From the NCBI GenBank assembly GCA_005793785.1, contig SXPW01000041.1, positions 1 through 18,742 on the forward strand: a DNA stretch of 18,742 bases, read 5' to 3'. Positions 1-7,611 of the stretch are shown one piece after another (within the stretch, counting starts at the first letter, position 1; each line of letters starts with the position of its first letter). The position numbers and the translations under genes are program-made. Source of the DNA: Actinomycetota bacterium. GTDB lineage: Bacteria > Actinomycetota > Acidimicrobiia > Acidimicrobiales > Ilumatobacteraceae. A model generated the notes under the pieces. That model had not been told where the DNA came from, made no database searches, and saw only the letters and a list, made by a program, of their open reading frames with translations.

Positions 1-2925
1 GAGGCAGGTGCCCGAAGGATTACCTTGCGATGGGAGCGTCCATCTTCGAATGGTGGAGTAGCACTGCTGGGCTACACCATCGAATATTCCATCGACAATG
101 GAACGACCTGGACCGTTTGGCCGGTGAACACGGGAGTGAACGGCTGCGTATGTCAATACATGGCTCGCTCGGTGACCGACCTCACCGATGGAGTTGCGCA
201 CATCTTCCGAATCAAGGCCTACAACTCCGTCGGATCAGGTCCGGCGTCGGAGTCCACCGATTCCATGACACCACTGACTCCCGCCGTACCGGGTCAGCCG
301 ACCAACGTGACGGGGACGGTCACTCCAGCGGTCATCGAACTCGACTGGGATGCCCCCACCAGTGACGGTGGTGCCCCGATCACCGACTATGTCGTCGAGT
401 ACTCCACCAACGGAGGAACATCATGGACAACGTTCGCTGACGGAACGAGCACGGCGACGCTCGCGTCACTACGGGATCTCACCGTCGGGATCCCTCATAT
501 CTTCCGAGTCAGCGCCGTCAACTCATCTGGGCGGGGTCAACCATCGACGTCGTCGAGCGCATTGGTGCCGTCGGCGCCGCTCGTGAACGACGCCTTCAGC
601 GGAGCAACTCCACTCGTGTGTGCGAACGATTGTCCGTCGGGCACGTTGGTACGGGTTGCGAGTTCCACGCGATCCGCCACTCGTGAAACGGGGGAGCCAT
701 CCCACGGTGGCTATGGCGCTTCCGCCTCCATCTGGTACTCGTTCAGTGTCGGTCGCGCGGGAACCGTGGTGATCGACACCCAAGGCAGCGACTTCGACAC
801 GTTGCTCGGCATCTACACGGGAAGTGCGGTGAATGCGCTCACCACGGTGATTACCAATGACGATGCTGGTGGTGGCAACTGGAGTCGGGTCACGGTGGTA
901 CCCACCATCGGCACCACGTACTGGGTGGCCATCGACGGGTACGGCAGCAGAAAGGGCTCGACGGTGTTGAACTGGACGTTCACCGAGGCGCCACCGGTAC
1001 AGAAGCCCTCGGTGCCGTCGGGCGTGCGCGCGGTAGCCGGCAATGGCCAGGCGACCATCTACTGGTCGGCACCTTCGTCTGACGGCGGGGCGGCGATCAC
1101 GGGATACACCGCAACGGCGTCACCAGGCGGTCGCACCTGTGCAACGGCGGGCGCACTGACCTGTGCGTTGACCGGACTCACCAATGGAACCGCGTACTCC
1201 TTCACCGTGACCGCCACGAACAGTGCGGGTACGAGCGATGCTTCTTCACCATCCGACCCCGTGACTCCCCGTGCGGAATCGAACGATGGGGTGACGACGT
1301 TGGCCTGGGGACTGGACCGCATCGACCAGCGCTCACTCCCGCTCGACACCCGCTACGCGCGCACACAGTCCGGTTCGGGAGTGACGGCCTACGTCGTGGA
1401 CACCGGAGTTCGCGCAACCCACAGCGAGCTGACAGGGCGCGTCACGAGTGGATTCTCCACGGTCAGTGACGGCAACGGCAGCAACGACTGCCATGGTCAC
1501 GGCACACACGTCGCGGGAACCATCGCCGGCACCAACTATGGAGTGGCGCCCGCCGCGCTGATCGTGCCGGTGCGGGTGATGAACTGCAGCGGTTCGGGGT
1601 CCACCTCCGACATCATCGCGGGAGTCGATTGGATCATCAACCACCATCAAGCCGGGGTGCCGGCCGTTGCAAACATGAGTCTCGGCGGACCTCGCTCGGC
1701 GGCTCTCGACTTGGCCGTCTCTCGCGGTATCTCCGATGGCGTCACCTTCGTGGTGGCAGCCGGAAACTCCAACGTCAGTGCATGCACCGTGTCACCTGCC
1801 GGTGAACCGCTCGCGATCACGGTCGGGTCCACTACATCGAGCGATGATCGATCGTCCTTCTCGAACTTCGGCTCCTGCCTCGACGTGTTCGCACCCGGAT
1901 CGAGCATCGTGTCGGCGGGACATTCGTCGGACACGGCCACCCGCACGATGTCGGGTACGTCGATGGCCGCACCGCACGTGGCTGGAGTCGCCGCTTTGGC
2001 CTTGTCACAGAATCCTGCCCTTACACCTGCCGAGGTGTCGTCGGCGATTGCCACTTCTGCAACTCGCAACGTCGTCACCAATCCTGGAACCGGTTCCCTC
2101 AATCGGCTGGTGTATGCCCTGCTGACGCCTGCGCCGAACGCCGAGGACGACGCACCTGCCACGACCACCACGACCACCACAACGATGGTGACGACGACCA
2201 CGGTCCCTTCGGGTGGTGGAGGTGACGGCGGTGACGGCGGTGGCGGCGACGAGGAACCAGCGACGACGGTGCCGCGTGCGGCGCCGACAACCACGCTGCC
2301 TCCACCGTCGACGACGGTCAATCCAACGACAACGTCGACGACGGTGCCGAGCACGTCGGGTGCGTCGCCTGCAGCGTCGTCACCAGGCGCCGGACCGTCC
2401 GTCGTTGCTCCGCGGCCCCCGGCCGCCGGAGTGCGACCCGTCGTGGGTAGTCCGACGCCCGCGTTGTCGGCTTCGGTTCGTCAACTCGCGGCAGCCATTC
2501 GCACGATTGGTCGAAACGTCAAGGTGGAGGTCGTCGCACCGAAGGGATCGCTCGTGCACGTGTACAAAGACGGCCAACTCGTCAAGTCGGTGACACCGGA
2601 TGAAGCCAAGAGCCTGCTCATTCCGGCTCAGGGATCTTCTTCCGACGATGTGCAAGTCGTCGTTGTTACCCGCACGGGCGAAGTGATGGCAACGCCGACA
2701 CCAACGGACTTGGACGCCGGTCCAGCAGTCGGTGCCTCGAACGGGATACCGAGCCTCGGCAAGTCGGGTTCGACAACGACGACGGTGAGGACGGCCGTAC
2801 GAACGACGACCAAGTCGGCGACCGGCACGCGGTCCGCCGCAGGGAAGTCGTCCACCACCAAGTCGGGTCAACGTTCAACGAGCGACTCGGCAACGACGAA
2901 GACCACCGTCAAGACCAGCAAGTAG
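1..2925 (+). CDS. Secreted FN3-PPC-FN3 subtilisin-like (S8) serine protease, 5' partial
   Basis: The frame is open from base 1 and begins inside a fibronectin-III domain, so the signal peptide and true start lie upstream; 974 residues are visible. Domains in window numbering are FN3 (about 7-88), FN3 (about 94-190), a PPC-like beta domain (about 193-330), FN3 (about 336-423) and a proteinase K-type S8 catalytic domain (about 430-708). The triad is complete: Asp467 in VVDTGV, His500 in GHGTHVAG and Ser654 in SGTSMAAPHVAG, with oxyanion Asn589 in AAGNSN. After it come a Thr/Pro/Gly linker (about 718-805), a small unrecognised domain (about 820-905) and a basic Ser/Thr/Lys tail. It is inferred to be an extracellular endopeptidase that binds surfaces or polymers through its FN3 domains. 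There is no LPxTG motif or C-terminal membrane helix. Having accessory domains before the protease domain is less usual than after it. The family call is secure; the substrate is unknown. Confidence 0.93.
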   Translation, partial: EAGARRITLRWERPSSNGGVALLGYTIEYSIDNGTTWTVWPVNTGVNGCVCQYMARSVTDLTDGVAHIFRIKAYNSVGSGPASESTDSMTPLTPAVPGQPTNVTGTVTPAVIELDWDAPTSDGGAPITDYVVEYSTNGGTSWTTFADGTSTATLASLRDLTVGIPHIFRVSAVNSSGRGQPSTSSSALVPSAPLVNDAFSGATPLVCANDCPSGTLVRVASSTRSATRETGEPSHGGYGASASIWYSFSVGRAGTVVIDTQGSDFDTLLGIYTGSAVNALTTVITNDDAGGGNWSRVTVVPTIGTTYWVAIDGYGSRKGSTVLNWTFTEAPPVQKPSVPSGVRAVAGNGQATIYWSAPSSDGGAAITGYTATASPGGRTCATAGALTCALTGLTNGTAYSFTVTATNSAGTSDASSPSDPVTPRAESNDGVTTLAWGLDRIDQRSLPLDTRYARTQSGSGVTAYVVDTGVRATHSELTGRVTSGFSTVSDGNGSNDCHGHGTHVAGTIAGTNYGVAPAALIVPVRVMNCSGSGSTSDIIAGVDWIINHHQAGVPAVANMSLGGPRSAALDLAVSRGISDGVTFVVAAGNSNVSACTVSPAGEPLAITVGSTTSSDDRSSFSNFGSCLDVFAPGSSIVSAGHSSDTATRTMSGTSMAAPHVAGVAALALSQNPALTPAEVSSAIATSATRNVVTNPGTGSLNRLVYALLTPAPNAEDDAPATTTTTTTTMVTTTTVPSGGGGDGGDGGGGDEEPATTVPRAAPTTTLPPPSTTVNPTTTSTTVPSTSGASPAASSPGAGPSVVAPRPPAAGVRPVVGSPTPALSASVRQLAAAIRTIGRNVKVEVVAPKGSLVHVYKDGQLVKSVTPDEAKSLLIPAQGSSSDDVQVVVVTRTGEVMATPTPTDLDAGPAVGASNGIPSLGKSGSTTTTVRTAVRTTTKSATGTRSAAGKSSTTKSGQRSTSDSATTKTTVKTSK

Positions 2926-2971
2926 GTATTGAAAACACCAGCCTGACTGCGAGCCGAGTTCGTGCACCGTC

Positions 2972-2977
2972 TACGGT
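2972..2977 (+). promoter_or_regulatory. Candidate -10 element (TACGGT) for the MoxR-like gene
   Basis: TACGGT matches the actinobacterial TAnnnT -10 pattern and lies 8 bases before the ATG at 2986, which would place transcription initiation at or next to the start codon. The alternative is a leadered mRNA using GAGG at 2978-2981, but that spacing is short. No good -35 was seen. Confidence 0.4.
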
Positions 2978-2985
2978 GAGGGACG

Positions 2986-4401
2986 ATGAAACCTATGCCT
3001 GCAACCCTCGGACAGCTCAAGTCGTCTGGCTGGAAATCGCGTTCGGTCAAGGAAGAGATTCGCGAGAACTCCGTCGCACGAATCCGAGCGGGACAGCCCT
3101 TGAGTGACAGCATCCTCGGGTACGACGACACCGTGATGCCCCAGTTGCACAATGCGCTCCTTGCCGGACACGACATCGTCTTTCTCGGCGAGCGGGGCCA
3201 GGGCAAGACGAGGCTCATCCGTTCACTCACCGGTTTGCTCGATGAGTGGATGCCGATCGTCGCTGGAAGCGAAATCAACGACGACCCCTACCATCCCGTC
3301 TCGAGGCACGCCCGTGACACCGTCGCCGAACTCGGTGACGCCACGCCGATTGCGTGGATTCATCGAGACGACCGGTACGGGGAAAAACTGGCCACACCCG
3401 ACACCTCGATAGCCGATCTCATCGGTGAAGTCGATCCCATCAAGGTCGCCGAGGGCAGGTACCTGAGCGACGAGTTGACGCTGCATTACGGACTGGTCCC
3501 GCGGACGAACCGCGGCATTTTCGCCATCAACGAATTGCCCGACCTCTCGGAGCGAATTCAGGTTGGGCTACTCAACGTTCTGGAGGAACGCGACGTGCAA
3601 GTACGCGGGTACAAGATCAGATTGCCGCTCGACGTGTTGCTCGTGGCTTCCGCCAATCCCGAGGACTACACGAACAGGGGTCGAATCATCACGCCCTTGA
3701 AGGATCGATTCGGTAGCCAGATTCGAACGCACTATCCACTGGACGTCCCCACGGAGATGCAGATCGTCCGCCAGGAGGCGCGTTCAGCCACCATCGGTGA
3801 CGTGCAGGTGCACTATCCAGCATTCATGGAGGAGATCGTCGCGGAGATCAGTCACCTCGCCCGTGCGAACGCCAACGTCAGTCAGCGCAGTGGCGTGAGC
3901 GTACGAGTTTCGGTGAGCAACCACGAGTTGTTGGCAGCGAATGCCGTTCGTCGGGCCCTACGCGCAGGAGAGACCGCGGTGGCACCGCGGGTGAGCGACC
4001 TAGACGCATTGGTGGCATCGACGGCAGGGAAGATCGAGATCGAGAGCGTCGAAGACGGCCGTGAGGGTGCGGTGTTCGAGCAGATCGTCCGTGGGGCCGT
4101 GTTGCAGGTGTACAAGCGACGCGTCACCGGCGACAAGACCAAGGAGATCGTGGCAGCGTTCGAAGCCGGGGCGGTGGCCAACACCGGCGAGGATGTTTCA
4201 TCGCAGGATCTCCTGGAGTTTGCCAAGCAAGTACCCGAGTTGAGAACGCTGGCCGTGAAGCTCGGTGACGGCGACGAGTCACCCGCCGTCGTGGCGAGCG
4301 CCGTTGAATTCGTCCTGGAGGGTTTGCACTTGGCGAAACGACTCAACAAGGACGCATCCGGGGGTCGTTCGGTGTACCGATCGCGCTCTACGACCGTGTA
4401 G
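2986..4401 (+). CDS. MoxR / magnesium-chelatase-type AAA+ ATPase
   Basis: This 471-residue protein is an AAA+ ATPase of the MoxR/ChlI type. Walker A is GERGQGKT (68-75), Walker B is GIFAINELPDL (177-187, with Glu183), sensor 1 is ASANPEDYTN (221-230), and the LKDRFG segment (238-243) is where the arginine-finger region is expected. The C-terminal 200 residues form the helical lid. MoxR ATPases act as chaperone-like remodelling machines with VWA-domain partners. The length and the pairing with the VWA protein at 4992-7007 resemble the Mycobacterium tuberculosis Rv0958/Rv0959 pair. Here the partners are split by an opposite-strand cyclase gene. The start at 2986 was chosen because it follows a -10-like hexamer at leaderless spacing; an in-frame ATG at 2995 is possible. 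The substrate is unknown, and nothing else suggests true magnesium chelatase activity. Confidence 0.9.
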   Translation: MKPMPATLGQLKSSGWKSRSVKEEIRENSVARIRAGQPLSDSILGYDDTVMPQLHNALLAGHDIVFLGERGQGKTRLIRSLTGLLDEWMPIVAGSEINDDPYHPVSRHARDTVAELGDATPIAWIHRDDRYGEKLATPDTSIADLIGEVDPIKVAEGRYLSDELTLHYGLVPRTNRGIFAINELPDLSERIQVGLLNVLEERDVQVRGYKIRLPLDVLLVASANPEDYTNRGRIITPLKDRFGSQIRTHYPLDVPTEMQIVRQEARSATIGDVQVHYPAFMEEIVAEISHLARANANVSQRSGVSVRVSVSNHELLAANAVRRALRAGETAVAPRVSDLDALVASTAGKIEIESVEDGREGAVFEQIVRGAVLQVYKRRVTGDKTKEIVAAFEAGAVANTGEDVSSQDLLEFAKQVPELRTLAVKLGDGDESPAVVASAVEFVLEGLHLAKRLNKDASGGRSVYRSRSTTV

Positions 4402-4413
4402 TTCCCGAAGGGC

Positions 4414-4965
4414 TCACACCGCGAACGGTGTGCGAGTCCAATGTTCGTCCGTGTCGTTCCGGTACTTCGTCGGTGCAATCCCCACCAAACGTGAGGCGTG
4501 CACCGGATTGTCGAACCCGCGCAGCGGAAGGTAGCCCACGGGCTCGGCGGTGATTCCGTCGGGAAGATGTACCGCTTGGGCAGTGGGCATGAGTACGCCG
4601 TAGTTGGCTGCCTCGTCGCACAAACGCGACGCCAGATTCGGTGCCTCTCCGATGTAATCCTCGCCTTCGAACAGGATGATTGGTCCGGTCGCAATTCCGA
4701 TACGGAGGCGCAACTCACCGAGGCGCTCGGCGAATCGTCGTTGGAGCTCGAGGGAGAAGATGACGCCGGCGTTCTGTTCGACGGCGATGGCCATGAATCC
4801 GTCACCGAGGTGTTTGGCGATGCGCACACCGACCTCTGATGCGAGATCTCGGGAGACCTCTCGAAAGTCCTTGAGCATCGCCTTGGCCTGTTCGTCGTCC
4901 GTACGTTGAATGAACGAAGTAAATCCAGAGAGGTCGACGAAAATGATCGTGCGTGGGTAACGCAT
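4414..4965 (-). CDS. Stand-alone class III adenylate/guanylate cyclase
   Basis: This 183-residue protein is a single class III cyclase homology domain without sensor or membrane segments. The catalytic residues are all identifiable: metal-binding Asp11 (FVDLSGFT) and Asp55 (LGDGFM), purine-recognition Lys51 and Asp103, and transition-state residues Asn110 and Arg114 (GEAPNLASRL). Lys plus Asp at the specificity positions favours ATP, so cAMP synthesis is the best guess. Such proteins work as dimers with composite active sites. The gene lies on the minus strand between the MoxR-like gene (convergent, 12 bases away) and the VWA gene (divergent, 26 bases between start codons). A regulatory link to that ATPase pair is only inferred from position. 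The ATG at 4965 gives a normal N-terminus, 10 bases after a -10-like TAGCAT. Confidence 0.88.
   Translation of the reverse strand: MRYPRTIIFVDLSGFTSFIQRTDDEQAKAMLKDFREVSRDLASEVGVRIAKHLGDGFMAIAVEQNAGVIFSLELQRRFAERLGELRLRIGIATGPIILFEGEDYIGEAPNLASRLCDEAANYGVLMPTAQAVHLPDGITAEPVGYLPLRGFDNPVHASRLVGIAPTKYRNDTDEHWTRTPFAV
4415..4432. terminator. Hairpin between convergent MoxR-like and cyclase genes
   Basis: CACACCG and CGGTGTG form a perfect 7-bp stem around a CGAA tetraloop, starting at the cyclase stop codon and 13 bases after the MoxR-like stop. Its place between convergent genes fits a bidirectional terminator, but there is no T tract on either side, so intrinsic termination is unproven. Confidence 0.35.
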
Positions 4966-4975
4966 CGTGGTCCCA

Positions 4976-4985
4976 ATGCTACGGT
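4976..4985. promoter_or_regulatory. Overlapping divergent -10 elements (cyclase / VWA gene)
   Basis: The 10 bases ATGCTACGGT contain TACGGT on the plus strand (4980-4985), 6 bases before the GTG at 4992. They also contain TAGCAT on the minus strand (4981 down to 4976), 10 bases before the cyclase ATG. The hexamers share the TA at 4980-4981. RNA polymerase could probably occupy only one orientation at a time. This is inferred from spacing; no clear -35 elements were seen. Confidence 0.45.
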
Positions 4986-4991
4986 TCGCAC

Positions 4992-7007
4992 GTGGCCCTT
5001 CGATTCACCTATTCGCGTTGGGATGGCAGTCAGAAGGGATTCGAGCTCGACGCCGATTCGGTGATGAGCGAGCTCACCGACGAACTCATCCACCATGGCG
5101 ATCCCACTGCGGCACTTCGTCGAATCATGCAGCAGGGTATGCGAGACCGAAACGGTCGAAACATCGAAGGAGTGCGACAAGCACTGGAGCGATTGCGTCA
5201 GAAGCGCAACGAGATTCGTGAGCGGGGCAACATCGGTCACGAATTCGACGATGTAGCGAACGAACTCAACGACATCGTAGACGAGGAGCGCTTGGCAATC
5301 GACTCCGTCGAACGGGCCGCCGAGCAGTCGGGAGATCAGCGGCGGGCCGAGGTCGCCCGAGACTCGGCGATGGAACGACGACTGCGTCTCGACATGCTGC
5401 CCGACGACCTGGCCGCGAAGATCGATGAGCTATCGCACTACGACTTTCAGTCCGCGGAGGCGCAGCAACGTTTCGAGCGTTTGTCGGAGCGTCTCCGTGA
5501 CCAACTCTCCAAACGTCAATTCGAACAGGTGTCGAGTGCAATCGAGAGCATGACACCCGAGTCACTTGCCGCAATGAACGAAATGATGAGGGCGCTCAAC
5601 GACATGATCGAGCGGCGACAACGCGGCGAGGATCCACGATTCGAGGACTTCATGAAGAAGTTCGGCGACTTCTTCCCGGAGAACCCGTCGACCCTCGATG
5701 AGTTGCTCGAACTCATCGCCAAACGCATGGCTGCCGCTCAGGCACTGCTCAACTCGATGACTCCCGAACAACGAGCCGAACTGCAAGACCTGACCGAGCA
5801 GATGCTGGGAGACGGTGAGATTCGCGACCAGATGGCGCGTCTCTCGGCCAACATGCAGGCGATGTTTCCGAGTCTGGGTTGGGGTGAGTCCGAGGAGTTC
5901 ACGGGAGACCAACCCATGCCGTTCAGCGACGCATTGAGAAGTATGCAGGAATTGAGTGATCTGGATGATCTCGAACGATTCCTCCAACAGGCGACGTCGC
6001 CATCTGCCCTGCAGGAGGTTGATCTCGACAGGGTGCGTGAACTGCTCGGGGACGTGACCGCGGAGTCCCTCGACCGCCTTGCCCGACTCACCGAACAGTT
6101 ACGCCAGGCGGGTCTGGTCGACCAGAAGGAGGGACGTCTGGAACTCACGCCGCGCGGACTGCGCAGCATCGGTAAGCAGGCGCTGCGCGACCTATTTGGT
6201 CAACTCGAGCGTGATGCCCTAGGGCAGCATCGAATCGAGCGCATCGGCGCCGGACACGAACGTGCCCATGACACCAAGCCGTATGAATATGGAGACCCCT
6301 TTCATCTGGACCTCCAGCAGACCCTGCGCAATACCCTCCGACGGCAGGGCGGTGGCTTACCACTCCGGCTATCCCCAGAGGACTTCGAAATCGACCAGAC
6401 GGAACAGCTCACGCGGTCATCCACGGTCCTCATGGTCGACTTATCGCTCTCCATGCCGATGCGCGACAACTTCCTGCCGGCAAAGAAGGTGGCGATGGCG
6501 CTGCACTCCCTGATTTCATCGCAATTTCCTCGGGACTACCTGGGTCTCGTCGGCTTCAGCGAGACGGCACGCGAGTTGCGCCACGAACAGTTGCCCGAGG
6601 TGTCGTGGGATTTCGTCTATGGCACCAATATGCAGCATGGTTTTGCACTTGCCCGTCGCATGCTGGCTCGTCAGTCGGGAACCAAGCAAATCATCATGAT
6701 CACCGATGGCGAGCCGACGGCCCACATTCAAACCGATGGCGAGGTGTTCTTCAGTTATCCGCCCGCCTATTCCACGATTGAAACCACGCTCCGCGAGGTC
6801 ATGCGTTGCACTCGTGACGACATCCGTATCAACACCTTCATGTTGGACGCCACGGGCGCTTTGCGAAGTTTCATCGAGCAACTGACGGCAATCAACAAGG
6901 GTCGTGCATTCTTCACGACCCCAGAGACGCTCGGCGAGTACGTGCTCGTGGACTTTCTGGAACACAAGCGGTCGTTGCGGAAGAGTCGCGGGCGACGCGC
7001 AAGTTGA
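4992..7007 (+). CDS. VWA-domain protein, partner of the MoxR-like ATPase
   Basis: This 671-residue protein has a long, charged, mostly helical N-terminal region (about 20-440) and a C-terminal von Willebrand A domain (about 475-650). The MIDAS metal site is intact: DLSLS (Asp483, Ser485, Ser487), Thr545 in GTNMQHG and Asp572 in TDGEP. In MoxR systems the VWA protein carries metal-dependent adhesion to the client while the ATPase remodels it. Length and layout resemble M. tuberculosis Rv0959. I chose the GTG at 4992, giving an N-terminus MALRFTYSRWDG, over the GTG at 4953. The shorter start matches the family and lies 6 bases after TACGGT, whereas the longer start would run into the cyclase coding region. 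No signal peptide is visible, so it is probably cytoplasmic. The C-terminus is strongly basic. Confidence 0.88.
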   Translation: MALRFTYSRWDGSQKGFELDADSVMSELTDELIHHGDPTAALRRIMQQGMRDRNGRNIEGVRQALERLRQKRNEIRERGNIGHEFDDVANELNDIVDEERLAIDSVERAAEQSGDQRRAEVARDSAMERRLRLDMLPDDLAAKIDELSHYDFQSAEAQQRFERLSERLRDQLSKRQFEQVSSAIESMTPESLAAMNEMMRALNDMIERRQRGEDPRFEDFMKKFGDFFPENPSTLDELLELIAKRMAAAQALLNSMTPEQRAELQDLTEQMLGDGEIRDQMARLSANMQAMFPSLGWGESEEFTGDQPMPFSDALRSMQELSDLDDLERFLQQATSPSALQEVDLDRVRELLGDVTAESLDRLARLTEQLRQAGLVDQKEGRLELTPRGLRSIGKQALRDLFGQLERDALGQHRIERIGAGHERAHDTKPYEYGDPFHLDLQQTLRNTLRRQGGGLPLRLSPEDFEIDQTEQLTRSSTVLMVDLSLSMPMRDNFLPAKKVAMALHSLISSQFPRDYLGLVGFSETARELRHEQLPEVSWDFVYGTNMQHGFALARRMLARQSGTKQIIMITDGEPTAHIQTDGEVFFSYPPAYSTIETTLREVMRCTRDDIRINTFMLDATGALRSFIEQLTAINKGRAFFTTPETLGEYVLVDFLEHKRSLRKSRGRRAS

Positions 7008-7091
7008 GACTCGACTCCGACTTGCAAAGGTCCCCGTCCATCTGTCAGAATCACATGGCTGTTATTTGGGCGGGGTAGGAAGAAGGGGTCA

Positions 7092-7370
7092 GTGAGTCAA
7101 CGAATCGAAGCGTCGGAAGGTGACGACCGCGCATGGCAGGACCAGGCGAATTGTTTGGGAGTCGATCCCGACCTCTTCTTTCCGGAACGTGGAGCATCGA
7201 CCCGCGAAGCCAAGGAAGTATGCAGGGGTTGCGAGGTGCGACAGCAGTGCCTGGAATATGCCTTGGAAAACGGCGAGAAGTTCGGAATCTGGGGTGGACT
7301 CTCGGAACGCGAGCGTCGTCGCCTACGTCGTCAGCGTGCCCAAGCCAATCGCAGTTCCGCGACGGCCTGA
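7092..7370 (+). CDS. whiB: WhiB-family Fe-S transcription factor, WhiB2/WhmD-like
   Basis: This 92-residue protein has the four cluster-ligating cysteines Cys21, Cys44, Cys47 and Cys53 (C-x22-C-x2-C-x5-C), followed by the GIWGG turn and a basic tail (ERERRRLRRQR) for DNA or sigma-factor contact. The segments STREAK, GCEVR and CLEYALENGEKFGIWGGLS are typical of WhiB2/WhmD, the group linked to septation and division in actinomycetes. It is expected to bind a [4Fe-4S] cluster and the primary sigma factor. The GTG start follows a strong Shine-Dalgarno run AGAAGGGG (7081-7088), so unlike several neighbours this gene should have a leadered mRNA. A weak TTGCAA-N18-CAGAAT promoter (7022-7051) lies upstream. 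The family is certain; assignment to the WhiB2 subgroup is likely. Confidence 0.95.
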   Translation: MSQRIEASEGDDRAWQDQANCLGVDPDLFFPERGASTREAKEVCRGCEVRQQCLEYALENGEKFGIWGGLSERERRRLRRQRAQANRSSATA

Positions 7371-7377
7371 CCGCTGG

Positions 7378-7383
7378 TAAGGT
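7378..7383 (+). promoter_or_regulatory. Candidate -10 element (TAAGGT) for tatA
   Basis: TAAGGT ends 6 bases before the tatA ATG, the spacing of a leaderless promoter. The same bases contain AAGG, which could instead serve as a ribosome binding site if tatA is co-transcribed with whiB. The two readings cannot be separated from sequence. Confidence 0.35.
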
Positions 7384-7389
7384 ACGGGT

Positions 7390-7578
7390 ATGCCAGGCGG
7401 ACCGGAGATTTGGATCATCGTTGCCCTCGTTGTCGTGCTGTTCGGAGGCTCGCGACTCCCGAAGATTGCGCGCAATCTCGGTAGAGCGCAAGGCGAATTG
7501 AAAAAGGGCCTGTCCGAAGGAAATGCCGAAGTGGCCAAGGAATCCAAGCCCGAGAGCGGCGCTACTCCGCAGGCATAG
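7390..7578 (+). CDS. tatA: Sec-independent translocase component TatA
   Basis: This 62-residue protein has the TatA/E architecture: a short N-terminal transmembrane helix (about 6-19, IWIIVALVVVLFGG), the hinge FGGSRLP, an amphipathic helix (KIARNLGRAQGELKKGL), and a charged, disordered tail. TatA multimers form the pore that moves folded, twin-arginine-signal proteins across the membrane with TatB/TatC. No tatC is in this window. Starting in a short gap after whiB, it is convergent with ppx. TatB is unlikely because of the short length; a second TatA paralogue elsewhere is possible. Confidence 0.93.
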   Translation: MPGGPEIWIIVALVVVLFGGSRLPKIARNLGRAQGELKKGLSEGNAEVAKESKPESGATPQA

Positions 7579-7611
7579 GGCATCGACCCCCTCTGGCGCA
7601 ATGATCGGGGC

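Noticed and set aside
2155..2350. Dense ACG/ACC repeats that could look like a tandem repeat or CRISPR array
   Set aside because: The repeats are in frame and encode the Thr/Val/Pro/Gly linker of the protease; there is no repeat-spacer periodicity.
4953..4991. The upstream GTG start extending the VWA protein by 13 residues
   Set aside because: The added residues (MGNASWSQCYGSH) do not fit the family N-terminus and would overlap the cyclase start; 4992 also has a -10 hexamer at leaderless spacing.
3882..5240. A 452-codon open frame on the minus strand
   Set aside because: It runs antisense through the MoxR-like and VWA genes and out of frame with the cyclase; its Ser/Arg-rich, domain-free composition is typical of a high-GC shadow frame.
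7579..7611. C-run and G-run between convergent tatA and ppx as a terminator stem
   Set aside because: Only four bases pair cleanly and there is no T tract, so a terminator is not supported.
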